This document shows, piece by piece, positions 15,541 through 24,767 of a stretch of 45,717 bases of DNA. The number at the start of each line of letters is the position of its first letter. Position 1 is the first letter of the stretch. Location of the stretch: positions 1-45,717 of IMG/VR virus record IMGVR_UViG_3300005915_000035; one strand, 5' to 3'. The position numbers and the translations under genes were made by a program. The notes under the pieces were generated by a model, which was given only the letters and a program-made list of their open reading frames with translations, was not told where the DNA came from and searched no databases. Origin of the DNA: a virus.

Positions 15541-16130
15541 TGCCAGATATGATTAAAGATGGAACGGGGAAAGGGTTCTTAGCTAAAGTTAATGACGATA
15601 ATCAGTTAATTACAAGAGCTACAGCCGTTGAACAAAGACTACACGCTTCTGTAGATGGACAATATTATGAAGCATCAACTAGTGAAGTCACAATTACAGA
15701 TGCAGCCGAAACACCAATGATTTACATTAAAAATGATAATACAAATCCAGATATGGTGATTATTATTGATAGAGTCTTCGTTGATATATGGGCGAGTACG
15801 GGTGGAACTGGTTCTGGTGTTATTGAGTATTATAAAAACTCAACTATAACTGGTGGAACAGATATAGTACCAGTTAATAGCAATTTTGGAAGTGGTCTTA
15901 GTATGGTTGGGACTTTTAAGAAAACCATGACAACTCAAGTAGATGGTTCTGGCTCACATTTTTGGTGGGGTGCTTTGGGTGAAGGGAGTAATGTAATAGA
16001 CGAGGGTAGAATTGTAATTCCACCAGGATATTCTATAGGTATAAATTATACAGCACCAGCAAGTAATACAAGCCAAATTATAGCGATAAACGTGGCGATG
16101 TTTGAGCTTGATGTTACAAAAATACAATAA
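15540..16130 (+). CDS. Structural paralogue A
   Basis: 196 residues from ATG 15540 (TGATG junction; a GTG at 15537 is possible). The N-terminus, IKDGTGKGFLAKVNDDNQL, is shared with the next gene. The rest is a beta-rich domain with many G, T and S residues. Proteins of this pattern are common in the head region of tailed phages and are likely virion surface or decoration components. Position and paralogy support that; no biochemical function is known. Confidence 0.65.
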   Translation: MPDMIKDGTGKGFLAKVNDDNQLITRATAVEQRLHASVDGQYYEASTSEVTITDAAETPMIYIKNDNTNPDMVIIIDRVFVDIWASTGGTGSGVIEYYKNSTITGGTDIVPVNSNFGSGLSMVGTFKKTMTTQVDGSGSHFWWGALGEGSNVIDEGRIVIPPGYSIGINYTAPASNTSQIIAINVAMFELDVTKIQ

Positions 16131-16139
16131 GAGGATAAG

Positions 16140-16706
16140 ATGGGTTTACAAATAGAAGGCGCAACGGGTAATGGATTTGGGGCTGCTGTAAATAGCGAGA
16201 ATCAATTACTTACATCTGCGGTTATGGTTACAAAAGAGCATGAAGTCAATCATGATGATGGTCAAGCATTTAGTGTATTTGCATCACTTACACCAGCAGA
16301 AGTTACTGGTGCTGCACTCGGTTGTTTTATGTATATAAAGAATACTAGCGAAACAGATATGATAGTTTCTGAAATGATGATGTATGCAGCATCAGCAGAG
16401 ACGTTTAGTATCAAATTGGGAGATGGAGGAACAGCGGTAGATGGAACAACAACAACACCAGCAAATAGAAACGCTGGGAGTGGTAATGTTGCAACTGGAA
16501 CGTTCGAAACTGGGACAAATATCACGGGGCTAAGTGGTGGAGTAACGGTGTTCGGTTTTACTAAATCGACTGGTAGTAGTGAAAGAATAGCACCCGCAAG
16601 TAGTTTCATAGTGCCGAAAAACAAAGTATTGACGGTTTATGTTACAACGGGCAATATAGCTATTAGATTTGGAATGGGAATCAGTTATCATCAAAAACAT
16701 AGATAA
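16140..16706 (+). CDS. Structural paralogue B
   Basis: 188 residues, preceded by GAGGAT. It shares the opening pattern with the previous gene (IEGATGNGFGAAVNSENQL) and the same arrangement of an early conserved block followed by a beta-rich body with a YIKNTSETDMIV strand matching YIKNDNTNPDMVI in paralogue A. The pair likely arose by duplication and probably forms part of the head surface or neck. Confidence 0.65.
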   Translation: MGLQIEGATGNGFGAAVNSENQLLTSAVMVTKEHEVNHDDGQAFSVFASLTPAEVTGAALGCFMYIKNTSETDMIVSEMMMYAASAETFSIKLGDGGTAVDGTTTTPANRNAGSGNVATGTFETGTNITGLSGGVTVFGFTKSTGSSERIAPASSFIVPKNKVLTVYVTTGNIAIRFGMGISYHQKHR

Positions 16707-16708
16707 TA

Positions 16709-17785
16709 ATGGCAGTTAAATCACATATAACAGATAGTGCGACTAAGATAACAGCGGAAGTTGTTAAGAAAGATACTTGTGGTTGTCAAGCTTTAGCTGT
16801 GGCTACTGTACCTTATCGTGAATTTGAGAATAAATTAGCTTATTTCTCAAATGATACTTATGGTATCGAGATGAATCAAGATGCTGGGTTCGGTGTTGGT
16901 GCTGAGTCGGTTTATACTGCGGAAGCTATATTATGGGTCTTTAATGACATCGTAGGTGGTGGTAAAACAACACCTATAAATGATGAGCACCCGCATTCTG
17001 GAACTTATGCCTTAAAGGTTGATAACTCACCAGTGGGTGATGTTTATGACTTTGATAATGAAGCTGATTTTGATTTAACAAGTCATGTAGCTATTACTAT
17101 GTGGATTTATGTAGATAAAGATTGGAAACTAGGTGATGCGGTAGAATTTTATGCGTGGGACAAAGCGGGCTTAAATGCTCAAGTTGGGACTGCGGTAGAT
17201 TTAAGTGATTATTTTGATTTCTTAGATTATGATGTTTATCATAAGATAACAATACCATTATCGGATATGGGATTAACAGATTTGACTATTGATTCGCTTA
17301 GAGTTTTACAAGCAGCATCAGAAGGTAAAGCCCCTAAGTATTATCTTGATGATATTCAGATTGAAACAACTGGCGACCCTATTACTTATGAATTAAAACC
17401 AGATTTAGGCACTTGGTTATTAGTTAAAAGCTTCCAGATAGTATGTGCAGCGGTGGGAGATGCAACCCCGCCTCAACTTCCCTATGGTAGTTTACTTGGT
17501 GTTTCAATAGCAAATGGTATTGGTTATAAAAGAATAACCAATGGGGTAACTGTAAACGCAGCAACAATAAGCAAGTTTGTTGATTTCATGACATTAAGTA
17601 ATGCAACTATCACGGGTCAAGGTGGAGATGCCACAAATAATTGGGTATCTGTTAACATTCAATTTAATGAAGAAATTGTACTTAAAGCAGAAGATGAAGA
17701 CAAGATGACTTTAACAATAAATGATGATTTGTCTACATTATTATACTTCAGAGTTGGTGTAGGTAGCAAGGTAGAACAAAGATAA
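16709..17785 (+). CDS. Virion protein with jelly-roll (carbohydrate-binding-like) domain
   Basis: 358 residues. Residues of roughly 70 to 225 have the strand pattern of a carbohydrate-binding jelly roll: HSGTYALKVDNS, an ITMWIYVDKDW strand, then KAPKYYLDDIQIET at the end. A C-terminal beta-rich part follows. A similar domain opens the exported deacetylase at 35847. It probably decorates the head or neck and may attach the virion weakly to polysaccharide. No catalytic residues are evident. Confidence 0.6.
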   Translation: MAVKSHITDSATKITAEVVKKDTCGCQALAVATVPYREFENKLAYFSNDTYGIEMNQDAGFGVGAESVYTAEAILWVFNDIVGGGKTTPINDEHPHSGTYALKVDNSPVGDVYDFDNEADFDLTSHVAITMWIYVDKDWKLGDAVEFYAWDKAGLNAQVGTAVDLSDYFDFLDYDVYHKITIPLSDMGLTDLTIDSLRVLQAASEGKAPKYYLDDIQIETTGDPITYELKPDLGTWLLVKSFQIVCAAVGDATPPQLPYGSLLGVSIANGIGYKRITNGVTVNAATISKFVDFMTLSNATITGQGGDATNNWVSVNIQFNEEIVLKAEDEDKMTLTINDDLSTLLYFRVGVGSKVEQR

Positions 17786-17816
17786 CAGCCAATAAAGGCA
17801 ATAAACAACGGGTAAG

Positions 17817-17835
17817 TTGGAATGCAATTTTCCAA
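17817..17835 (+). other. Weak hairpin between structural genes
   Basis: TTGGAA at 17817-17822 and TTCCAA at 17830-17835 can pair around a 7-base loop. No T-run follows, so it is not a convincing terminator. It lies in the only gap of about 90 bases within this part of the structural operon. Confidence 0.3.
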
Positions 17836-17875
17836 GGCAGATAATAAATGTCCCTAGTTAAAGGAGTTATAAAAG

Positions 17876-18838
17876 ATGGGTTTAACACATTTTCCAAACG
17901 GAGTTTCAAGTTTCGGTCAAACAATTTACGGTGGTCAATTGCCTTTTAATTTTGGCGAAGTCTATTTTGTAGATTATCGTAATGGCGATGACAGTTATAA
18001 CGGTACAAAGGCACAACCAAAGAAAACACTTTCTGGTGCTTATGCAGTTTGTACTTCAAACAACGATGACGTAATAGTTATTGATGGAGATTCAGAAGTA
18101 GTAGAAACAGCTATGATTACATGGGCTAAAAACCGTATCACAGTAATCGGTGCTAATGGGGCTAAACATTTCGGTCAAGGTGCTAGAGTTTCAATCGGTG
18201 TAACAATAGCAGCTACTGATTTAGGTGTATTAAAAGTCACTGGTGTAAGAAATAATTTTATAGGTATCAAGTTCTCTTCAAGTAATACAGTAGAAGAAGG
18301 TCTTTATGCTGTAGTCGATGCTGGTGAATTTACAACTTATAAAAACTGTTCATTCTACAAATCTAGTGATTTAGATGACGCTGGAGCTTCAGAATTTGCA
18401 CTTAATGGTGATTCGACACAATGTTATGACTGTACTTTCGGCTCAACTGCTAATATTACTGGTGGTATAAGACCTAATGTAATAGTAACTGGTGGTATTG
18501 TAGCTGGTAAGAAATGTAGAGATGGATATTTTGAAAACTGTCTATTCTTAGCAAAAGCTGATGATACTGATAAAGTATTTATCTATGGAGCAAATGCAAC
18601 AGATGTGGAAAGAATGTTAACCTTTAAGGGTTGTACTTTCTTTAACAATCCATTATCGGCGGGTGTACCAGCAGCAGCAATAGCTTTCGGAGCAGCTCAA
18701 ACAGAAGGTGCTGTATTCTGTGACGGACTTTGTGCTGTAGTAGACGTTACTGTAATGGGAACAACTGGACAGAACATATTTGTTATTCAACAAGATGGAG
18801 CAACATACGCAACTGCTGGATTATCAGCACAATCTTAA
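17876..18838 (+). CDS. Beta-helix-like virion surface protein
   Basis: 320 residues, with AAAGGAG before the ATG. It opens MGLTHFPNGVSSFG, a start seen in phage structural proteins, then VYFVDYRNGDDSYNGTKAQP, the opening typical of pectate-lyase-like right-handed beta helices. Repeating short strands with aligned cysteines and asparagines follow (YKNCSFYKS, YDCTFGS, FENCLFLA, FKGCTFFNN), as expected for helix coils. No enzyme motif is visible. It is most likely a head surface or fibre component. Confidence 0.68.
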   Translation: MGLTHFPNGVSSFGQTIYGGQLPFNFGEVYFVDYRNGDDSYNGTKAQPKKTLSGAYAVCTSNNDDVIVIDGDSEVVETAMITWAKNRITVIGANGAKHFGQGARVSIGVTIAATDLGVLKVTGVRNNFIGIKFSSSNTVEEGLYAVVDAGEFTTYKNCSFYKSSDLDDAGASEFALNGDSTQCYDCTFGSTANITGGIRPNVIVTGGIVAGKKCRDGYFENCLFLAKADDTDKVFIYGANATDVERMLTFKGCTFFNNPLSAGVPAAAIAFGAAQTEGAVFCDGLCAVVDVTVMGTTGQNIFVIQQDGATYATAGLSAQS

Positions 18839-18862
18839 TAAATTAAAAGGAATTATGACAAG

Positions 18863-19477
18863 ATGTCAGAAATTAAAGAAATAGTGGTAGACCCACAAGA
18901 GGAACCAAAGGTAGATCCTATACAACCTTCAGACTTAGACAGTTTGGATGTGAAAGAACTCGTAAGAATAATAAAAGAAACCAGAGGAGATGCGGCTTCA
19001 AATAGAATCGCAGCAAAAGACTTGCAAACGAAACTAGATAAAATCGCTGCTGGTGAGAAGAAAGAAAAAGAGGATGACCTAAAGAAAAAAGGTGAGTTTG
19101 AATTATTGTTAGTAGAGAAAGAAAAACTCATTGCAGAATTATCACCTTTAGCAAGTGCATACACGGAAATGGAAACTACTGAACGTGAATTGATTAAAAC
19201 CGCACTAGGTGAAGATTATGACGAGTCATTTGACGTGCTAAAATTACCAGCCTTAAAGAAGTTGAGTAATAAGCTATTAAAAACCGTTGCTAATATTGGA
19301 GTCGACAACCCTAATAAGGGTGCTAAAGAATATGCAAAGGTTGAGTTAACTGAACAAGAAAAACATACTGCTATAATGCAGTTTCCTGGTCACGATACAG
19401 AAAAAGCTTATGAGGCTTTCAAAGATTTGAAGATTAAAAGAATTGATTTAGAAAACAAACACAAAAAGGAAACATAA
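18863..19477 (+). CDS. Capsid scaffolding protein candidate
   Basis: 204 residues, highly charged, with an acidic proline-containing start and a long K/E-rich coiled coil at about 45-95 (AAGEKKEKEDDLKKKGEFELLLVEKEKLI). Position just before the decoration and major capsid genes, helical content and length all fit an internal scaffold that guides procapsid assembly. No protease domain is seen, and no separate prohead protease gene was recognised. Confidence 0.7.
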   Translation: MSEIKEIVVDPQEEPKVDPIQPSDLDSLDVKELVRIIKETRGDAASNRIAAKDLQTKLDKIAAGEKKEKEDDLKKKGEFELLLVEKEKLIAELSPLASAYTEMETTERELIKTALGEDYDESFDVLKLPALKKLSNKLLKTVANIGVDNPNKGAKEYAKVELTEQEKHTAIMQFPGHDTEKAYEAFKDLKIKRIDLENKHKKET

Positions 19478-19965
19478 TGAGTCTAAAATATGGCGCACTA
19501 AACATAGCCGAAACTGTTATGATGCCAGTCGCTGCTGACCAGTTTTTCTATCATGAAGGGGTTAACGCTGTCTTCTTAGATGGATCTGGGCATATAGAAT
19601 TGGCAATAACAGCAACAGATAAGCTATATGGAATAGCACTACCACCCGCTGGTAAAGGACAAAGCACAAGTGATGACTATTGGAAATCAAGCGCAACAGC
19701 TGGTGCTGACGAAATCCCAGTAATCCCAGTTCGTGCAAACGCACGCTTTTTACTACCAGCAGATGACACTGTCACTGCTGCAATGAAGGGAAATGCTTGT
19801 GATTTAGTTTCTGTTAATGACGGAACAGCCACTACTGTAGATGTTGGCACATCTTCAACTGATGTATTTATAATTGACGGACTAGGCACAGACTATAAGC
19901 ACGATGCTGCTGTAACTGATGTGGTTGTTCACCTTAATTCAGACGAAGCTCAAGGTGACACATAG
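19477..19965 (+). CDS. Capsid decoration protein candidate
   Basis: 162 residues, starting on the last base of the scaffold stop (TAATG). A beta-rich protein with a VLVS-like small-domain feel: DGSGHIELAITATDKLYGIALPP, then a DEIPVIPVRANARFLLPA strand. The length and the spot between scaffold and major capsid gene are typical of head decoration proteins that stabilise the shell after expansion. Confidence 0.62.
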   Translation: MSLKYGALNIAETVMMPVAADQFFYHEGVNAVFLDGSGHIELAITATDKLYGIALPPAGKGQSTSDDYWKSSATAGADEIPVIPVRANARFLLPADDTVTAAMKGNACDLVSVNDGTATTVDVGTSSTDVFIIDGLGTDYKHDAAVTDVVVHLNSDEAQGDT

Positions 19966-19976
19966 GAGGTTGAATA

Positions 19977-20939
19977 ATGGCTTTTAGAAGTGATTTTACA
20001 AGAGGTATGCAGAAAGATATGTATCAGTATTACATGGAAGCTGAACAATACCAAAAACTACAAGCTGTCTACCCTCAGCTTTTTGAAGTAGTTCAAATGG
20101 AAGGTGCTTACGAACAATCTACAAGTGCTTTAGGAATGAGCAAACTTTCAGAAAGAAAAGAAGGTGACAAGATAGCACAATCAAACCCAGGCGAAGGATA
20201 TACAATTCCGCATAAAGCTAGAGATTTCTCAGATTCATTTACACTAACTAGCAATACAGTGGAAGATTTTACACCTTCAAAATTGGGAAATATTTTACAA
20301 AAATTTGCATCTGGCTGGCAACAAGGCTTAATTGACACTAAAGAAGAATTTGCAGCTAAGTTCTTTAATAAAGGTGGATATACAGCGGGTCATGATGTAT
20401 TTAATAATGCAATTACTGGTGTTATCGCAGATGATACTGGCGATTTAGGTTATGATGGACAACCTTTCTTCGCACTTGAAGGGAATGAGCATACAACAAA
20501 GGGTGGTGGTAGTTACTTCAACTCAATCGCTCAAGCTTTTAGTGGTGCTAACTTGCAGACTGCTTATAACCGAATGACAAACTCTAATAACTATGATGAG
20601 AAAGGCAATAAAATTGCTTTAAGACCTCAAGTTATTCTTATTCCGTCAGCTCTTAGATTCTCAGTAGACGAAGTGTTAAGAAATACAGATACAGCTAATC
20701 TTAGATCAAGTGTTGAAGGATTAGTTACACCTATTGAATGGCAATATCTAACAGATACAGATGCTTGGTTCTTAGGCGTTCCTAAAAAGGGTCTTAAATT
20801 CTACGAAAGACGTGCTCCAATTATAGACGTTTATCAAGACGAAGAAGACAAGAAATATCACGTAACAATAGATACAAGATTTGGTGCCGGTATGGATAAC
20901 TGGAGATTCTGGCAAGGTAACAATTTATCAACTTCATAA
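19977..20939 (+). CDS. Major capsid protein (Mu gpT-like)
   Basis: 320 residues with AGGAGG before the ATG, a strong ribosome binding site. The opening FTRGMQKDMYQYYMEAEQYQ and the middle region RPQVILIPSALRFSVDEVL match the Mu gpT-like major head protein family, which has the HK97 fold. The segment RFGAGMDNWRFWQG near the end fits too. It would form the icosahedral shell. No long cleaved N-terminal arm is evident. It is followed by a UUCG hairpin, fitting a heavily expressed gene. Confidence 0.85.
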   Translation: MAFRSDFTRGMQKDMYQYYMEAEQYQKLQAVYPQLFEVVQMEGAYEQSTSALGMSKLSERKEGDKIAQSNPGEGYTIPHKARDFSDSFTLTSNTVEDFTPSKLGNILQKFASGWQQGLIDTKEEFAAKFFNKGGYTAGHDVFNNAITGVIADDTGDLGYDGQPFFALEGNEHTTKGGGSYFNSIAQAFSGANLQTAYNRMTNSNNYDEKGNKIALRPQVILIPSALRFSVDEVLRNTDTANLRSSVEGLVTPIEWQYLTDTDAWFLGVPKKGLKFYERRAPIIDVYQDEEDKKYHVTIDTRFGAGMDNWRFWQGNNLSTS

Positions 20940-20945
20940 TTAAAC

Positions 20946-20961
20946 GGGGCATTCGTGCCCC
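20946..20961 (+). terminator. UUCG hairpin after the capsid gene
   Basis: GGGGCA-TTCG-TGCCCC is a perfect 6-pair stem with a UUCG tetraloop, 6 bases after the major capsid stop. No run of T follows, so it probably protects the 3' end of the capsid mRNA or partly attenuates transcription rather than fully ending it. Confidence 0.7.
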
Positions 20962-20979
20962 TATATTAAAGGAAATACA

Positions 20980-21186
20980 ATGAGTAAAGAACTAACAATC
21001 GGTGAAATAGCCGCACTAGTTAAAACTCCAGAAGAGTTGAAGGAAATAGAATTAAAAGAAAATTTTGATTGGGTCGTTTATAGGACAATGTTATCTAAAG
21101 TTGGCAAAGGTGAAATATTAAAAGAAATTCACGTCTTTAATGGAATAAAAAAATACGGTTTCTTGAAAGATGAAAATAACAGCTAA
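20980..21186 (+). CDS. Unknown 68-residue protein
   Basis: A soluble charged protein right after the capsid hairpin, with AAGGAAA before its ATG. The segment IAALVKTPEELKEIELKENFDWVV is helical. It overlaps the next gene by 17 bases. No family is recognised. Confidence 0.55.
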   Translation: MSKELTIGEIAALVKTPEELKEIELKENFDWVVYRTMLSKVGKGEILKEIHVFNGIKKYGFLKDENNS

Positions 21187-21415
21187 TTGTAGAACTTGTG
21201 GTCAACACTTAGTAACTAATGTTGAATATTGGCATGGCAGACCTTATTGTCATATCCATTATCAGCATGAAGCCGAAAAGTCTGTAAATAGACGGATAAG
21301 GCAAGAGACTGAACGATTAGAAAGATTAACAGAACCTTATAGTAATTTAGTAGCAGACATAGACGAATGGTCTGAAATAGAAGCTACCGTTAGTGGTAGT
21401 ACAATAACAACGTGA
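21170..21415 (+). CDS. Small LIM/zinc-knuckle-like protein
   Basis: 81 residues. It has CRTCGQHL near residue 7 and YCHIHYQ near 26, an arrangement of two Cys then Cys and His with a tryptophan-histidine between, resembling half of a LIM or GATA-type zinc finger. The rest is a charged helix. Unusual within the head-tail genes; it could be a regulator of late genes or a structural zinc protein. Confidence 0.55.
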   Translation: MKITANCRTCGQHLVTNVEYWHGRPYCHIHYQHEAEKSVNRRIRQETERLERLTEPYSNLVADIDEWSEIEATVSGSTITT

Positions 21416-21422
21416 GAATTTT

Positions 21423-23192
21423 ATGAGTCTATCAGTAGTCAAAGCAAGTGAATATGAAGATAATCAATTTTTAGTTAAAACAACTACTGATAGTGTAGAG
21501 GTATTTGAAGGAAAATATCTCAATCAAATAAATGTAGATGATTATGGTTTAACTGGAGATGGTGTAGTTGATGACACTACCCTTATGACAACAGCTTTAA
21601 CCGCTGCCGCCTCTTCGGGTGCTATCTTGAAAGGTGGAATTGGCAAGACTTATCTAGTTTCTATTATAACAATACCTAGTGGAGTTAAGGGGTTCGATTT
21701 TTCTGAGTCTACAATATTGAGTAGTGATGGTTCCACTCTGGGCGTTATCGTAGTTGACTCAGATGTTGAGGATTGTTTTGTCAAGGTTAATTTGAATATG
21801 GCTGGTGGTGATTATGTCGGTATATATAGTAACGGAGCCTCATATAATTACTACTTAGATTCTAACATATATGGATTTATTAATAGTGCTACATTAAATC
21901 ATTATGGTATTCTGTTGGGTGCTGGCTCAAATTATAATAAAATTTCTGGTAATACAATAACTGGTTATGACTCTCCGACCCAAAGAGGGTTATTGGTTGA
22001 TTTATTGGGTGAAGAAAGTGCTGATGGTTTCGGTGGTTTCTTTGATGGAGCTTTCGCTGACCCGATCACACCTTGCAAATATAATATAGTAACTGATAAT
22101 ATTTTAATAAATGGTAGCTATGCAATAAATATAATAGCCAGTGACCACAATATTATACAAGGCAATCAATGCGTAAATCAATCCCATAGAGGTGTATACA
22201 TAGCTGCTGGTTCTACATACAATATTATAAATGATAACCAGTTCCTAAGCTTTGGTAGTTCGGGTGTTTTGTTAGCTTATAATGCTTGGCATAATAAAAT
22301 ATCTTGTAATGTTATGAGAAATGTTTCTGGTGATCCCGTAGGTGGTGAAGCTGGTGTTAGTATTCAAACTGGTTCAAGCCATAATACTGTTTATGACAAT
22401 ATAATTGATGCTGGTACAAATTACGGAGTTTACATAGCTTGTGATACTAATTATAATATCGTTGATGCAAATAAAATAAAGAATTATTATTCATGTGCAA
22501 TCGCAATAGAAAATCATTGGGAAGATTCGCCTGATGCTGGTGCTCTATTTTCAAGACCTAATTACTCAGCACCCCCAGATGGAGAGGCTTGGTCACACAT
22601 GGATGTCGAAGGAAATGTAATAATAAACAACGTTATAGATGACCCTTATCCCGCAAGAAGTGGATGTGCAATTTATCTAGCACAATTAGCCAGTACGTAT
22701 AAAAATACAAAGCAAACTATAAATGGCAATATAATCAGAGGAACTATTGGAAGTCATTTTTTCTTATTTGAAGAGACAGCCGATTATTTAGATTCTTTAG
22801 TCGCAATAGGTAATACATTCGATGGTATAATTGTTGGGAAAATAAACATACCAAGAGATCACAATCATTTTAGGGTGTTAGAAAACAACGAATTTATAAA
22901 TGATTATTTAGAAGGCAAATCTGATTCATTCACTGCGGGTGATGCAACACCATCAGTTCTTGGGTGGGGTTATTATGCTTGTGCTAACTCCGCGGCAACA
23001 GATATTACAGATTTCGATGATGCAACCGAAGGGCAAGAAATCAAAATTAGGTTAGATCCTAATTCAACTATCAAATACGGTAGTGCGTTAATAAGACCCA
23101 AAGGGAATGCAGATGTAACAGGCAATAGTAATAATTTTGTTGTATTCAAAAGTATTTCTGGTGTTTGGTTTGAACAATATAGGAGTTTCTAA
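21423..23192 (+). CDS. Right-handed beta-helix protein (pectate-lyase-like)
   Basis: 589 residues. Residues 35-80 have the entry strand of pectate-lyase-3 type helices (VDDYGLTGDGVVDDTTLM). Then come many coils built around NxIxxN (GNTITG, DNILIN, GNQCVN, DNQFLS, DNIIDA, GNIIRG, NNEF), running to about residue 500, and a small C-terminal beta domain. Such proteins are usually tail spikes or depolymerases that bind or cut polysaccharide. This one lies between the capsid and connector genes rather than with the tail fibres. No signal peptide is present, unlike the helix protein at 32951, so this one can be a virion part. Confidence 0.75.
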   Translation: MSLSVVKASEYEDNQFLVKTTTDSVEVFEGKYLNQINVDDYGLTGDGVVDDTTLMTTALTAAASSGAILKGGIGKTYLVSIITIPSGVKGFDFSESTILSSDGSTLGVIVVDSDVEDCFVKVNLNMAGGDYVGIYSNGASYNYYLDSNIYGFINSATLNHYGILLGAGSNYNKISGNTITGYDSPTQRGLLVDLLGEESADGFGGFFDGAFADPITPCKYNIVTDNILINGSYAINIIASDHNIIQGNQCVNQSHRGVYIAAGSTYNIINDNQFLSFGSSGVLLAYNAWHNKISCNVMRNVSGDPVGGEAGVSIQTGSSHNTVYDNIIDAGTNYGVYIACDTNYNIVDANKIKNYYSCAIAIENHWEDSPDAGALFSRPNYSAPPDGEAWSHMDVEGNVIINNVIDDPYPARSGCAIYLAQLASTYKNTKQTINGNIIRGTIGSHFFLFEETADYLDSLVAIGNTFDGIIVGKINIPRDHNHFRVLENNEFINDYLEGKSDSFTAGDATPSVLGWGYYACANSAATDITDFDDATEGQEIKIRLDPNSTIKYGSALIRPKGNADVTGNSNNFVVFKSISGVWFEQYRSF

Positions 23193-23480
23193 TTGAGCTC
23201 ACCAATATATGAAATAGACGGAGAAAATATAGGAAACGGGTTTTTGTTAAGGACTTCACCCCTTCTTATATTTGAGAATGATAATATGACACTGGGAAAA
23301 TCTTATAAAATAGACTTTGAGTCTGATGGTGACATAACGGTTTCAAATAGTGGCAGTAGTTTCAATACACAAGAGATTAAATCTGGTGAAAGATTTATGG
23401 CAAGAGGTAAGCTTCTAATAATAGAATTGGCTGAAGATAAAGAAATAGATGTAACTAAATTTAGAATGAGTGAGATATGA
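23193..23480 (+). CDS. Unknown 95-residue beta-rich protein
   Basis: It starts at a TTG directly after the beta-helix gene stop. The sequence is beta-strand rich with SDGDITVSNSGSSF. No family is recognised. It overlaps the next gene by 4 bases. A small neck or fibre-linked protein is possible. Confidence 0.55.
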   Translation: MSSPIYEIDGENIGNGFLLRTSPLLIFENDNMTLGKSYKIDFESDGDITVSNSGSSFNTQEIKSGERFMARGKLLIIELAEDKEIDVTKFRMSEI

Positions 23481-24193
23481 TTGAAACAAACTTAGTACAT
23501 AAAGATTTAATAGATAACGAGCCTTTACTTGAAGATCATTTACACGACAACCAAGTAGATTATCAAGAAGCTATCTCAACTTCTTATAAGTTAATGATAC
23601 AAGATATTAAGAACCAAAACTTAGACCTTAGAAAGCTATGTAAGAAATTATGGCTACAAGAAACATCTAAAACGGTTACAGCGACTACCTACAACGGTAC
23701 TGAAAGCAAAGAGGATAGAGTAGAACGATTGAGGTGGGTGGTCAATGTAACTTCTTTAACTGGGAATGCTATATTTGCTTTACAAGGTCGTAATTCAACT
23801 TCTGACAGTTGGTCTACTGTGAGTACAGAGCAAGTAAATGAGATAGGTAATCATAAATTTTTAATGTTAGAAGTTAGAGCTAATACTGAATTAGAGATAT
23901 ATAAATTTTACAGAATACAGAAAACGGACTCCACGTCTACGGTAATATTTAAGTCTTACTTAGTTGAAACGACCTATGAGAACCTACACTTATGGAGAGC
24001 GTTAAGTTTGGTATGTGAGACATTGGTTTTAACTGGTGCCGACATATTTACCGCAAAGGCAGAGAAATATGAAAGAATGTACCAAAATTACTTAGTTGAA
24101 AATAAATATTATTATGATTCGGATGACGATGAGGAAATTGGTATTGAAGAAAGTGAAGCTGATTATAGACAAGTAACTATAAGTAGGGGATAA
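23477..24193 (+). CDS. Head-tail connector candidate
   Basis: 238 residues: a helical N-terminus (HLHDNQVDYQEAISTSYKLM), a beta-sandwich middle with NSTSDSWSTV, then helices with LWRALSLVCETLVL and a strongly acidic end. Helix, sandwich, helix and an acidic tail at this place between capsid and tail tube genes fit an adaptor or head-completion protein. The identification is by position. Confidence 0.5.
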   Translation: MIETNLVHKDLIDNEPLLEDHLHDNQVDYQEAISTSYKLMIQDIKNQNLDLRKLCKKLWLQETSKTVTATTYNGTESKEDRVERLRWVVNVTSLTGNAIFALQGRNSTSDSWSTVSTEQVNEIGNHKFLMLEVRANTELEIYKFYRIQKTDSTSTVIFKSYLVETTYENLHLWRALSLVCETLVLTGADIFTAKAEKYERMYQNYLVENKYYYDSDDDEEIGIEESEADYRQVTISRG

Positions 24194-24579
24194 TGAGTTA
24201 TAAAATAGATGTAAAAGTCTTGAGAGATAGATTAAAAGAACTGGGTTATAAAGAAATGCCTAATGTCTTAGACACTGATACAGAAGATATATCAACTGCA
24301 TATATGAATATGGGATATAGCTTAATATTTTATAGTATTGATGGTGAAACTGTATCTGGTGGTTCTTTAGTAGGGACTAGGTTTTATAGATTAGTTGTGA
24401 CTTATAAAGCTCAGACAGCTAGAGAATATGATAATGTATGTGATAAGTTCGAAGTATTACACTCAGCTTTCCATAAGTTAGCTAGAGAAATAACAGATAA
24501 TGAAATAGTTAAAAAAGAAGATAACCAATTTATATATTTAGGAAAGCTAGAGTTTGGATATGGAGATAAACAATGCTAG
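24193..24579 (+). CDS. Tail terminator or neck protein candidate
   Basis: 128 residues with one-base overlap to the previous gene. Mixed alpha/beta: a first helix KVLRDRLKELGY, beta strands FYRLVVTYKAQTA, then a helix LHSAFHKLAREITD. This order and length are usual for tail terminator or completion proteins of siphoviruses, placed just before the tail tube gene. Confidence 0.5.
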   Translation: MSYKIDVKVLRDRLKELGYKEMPNVLDTDTEDISTAYMNMGYSLIFYSIDGETVSGGSLVGTRFYRLVVTYKAQTAREYDNVCDKFEVLHSAFHKLAREITDNEIVKKEDNQFIYLGKLEFGYGDKQC

Positions 24580-24767
24580 AAAATAAGACTTATAAAGTAA
24601 TCAAAGACAAATTAACTAATCGAGTTTCTATTCCTAAGATATTGGGGCGTGAAAGAGGAACAGCCCTAAGGTCTGGTGAAATTATTGAAGTTACAAAAGA
24701 AGAACTTGATTTAATGAAAATAAATCAATGGGTCAAGTTAAACAAAGAGGTAAAAAATGGCAACTGA
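24573..24767 (+). CDS. Unknown 64-residue protein
   Basis: A small basic protein with YKVIKDKLTNRVSIPKI and a SGEIIEVTKEELDLMK segment. That latter pattern is common in short phage neck proteins. It overlaps both neighbours (7 and 11 bases). Function unknown. Confidence 0.55.
   Translation: MLENKTYKVIKDKLTNRVSIPKILGRERGTALRSGEIIEVTKEELDLMKINQWVKLNKEVKNGN

Noticed and set aside
16262-16624. Minus-strand ORF of 120 residues
   Set aside because: It is antisense to a well-supported structural gene, has no ribosome binding site, and its serine/proline/valine-rich composition mirrors the opposite frame. All long minus-strand frames look like this.
17817-17835. Strong terminator inside the structural operon
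   Set aside because: The stem is short and no T-run follows; kept only as a weak hairpin.
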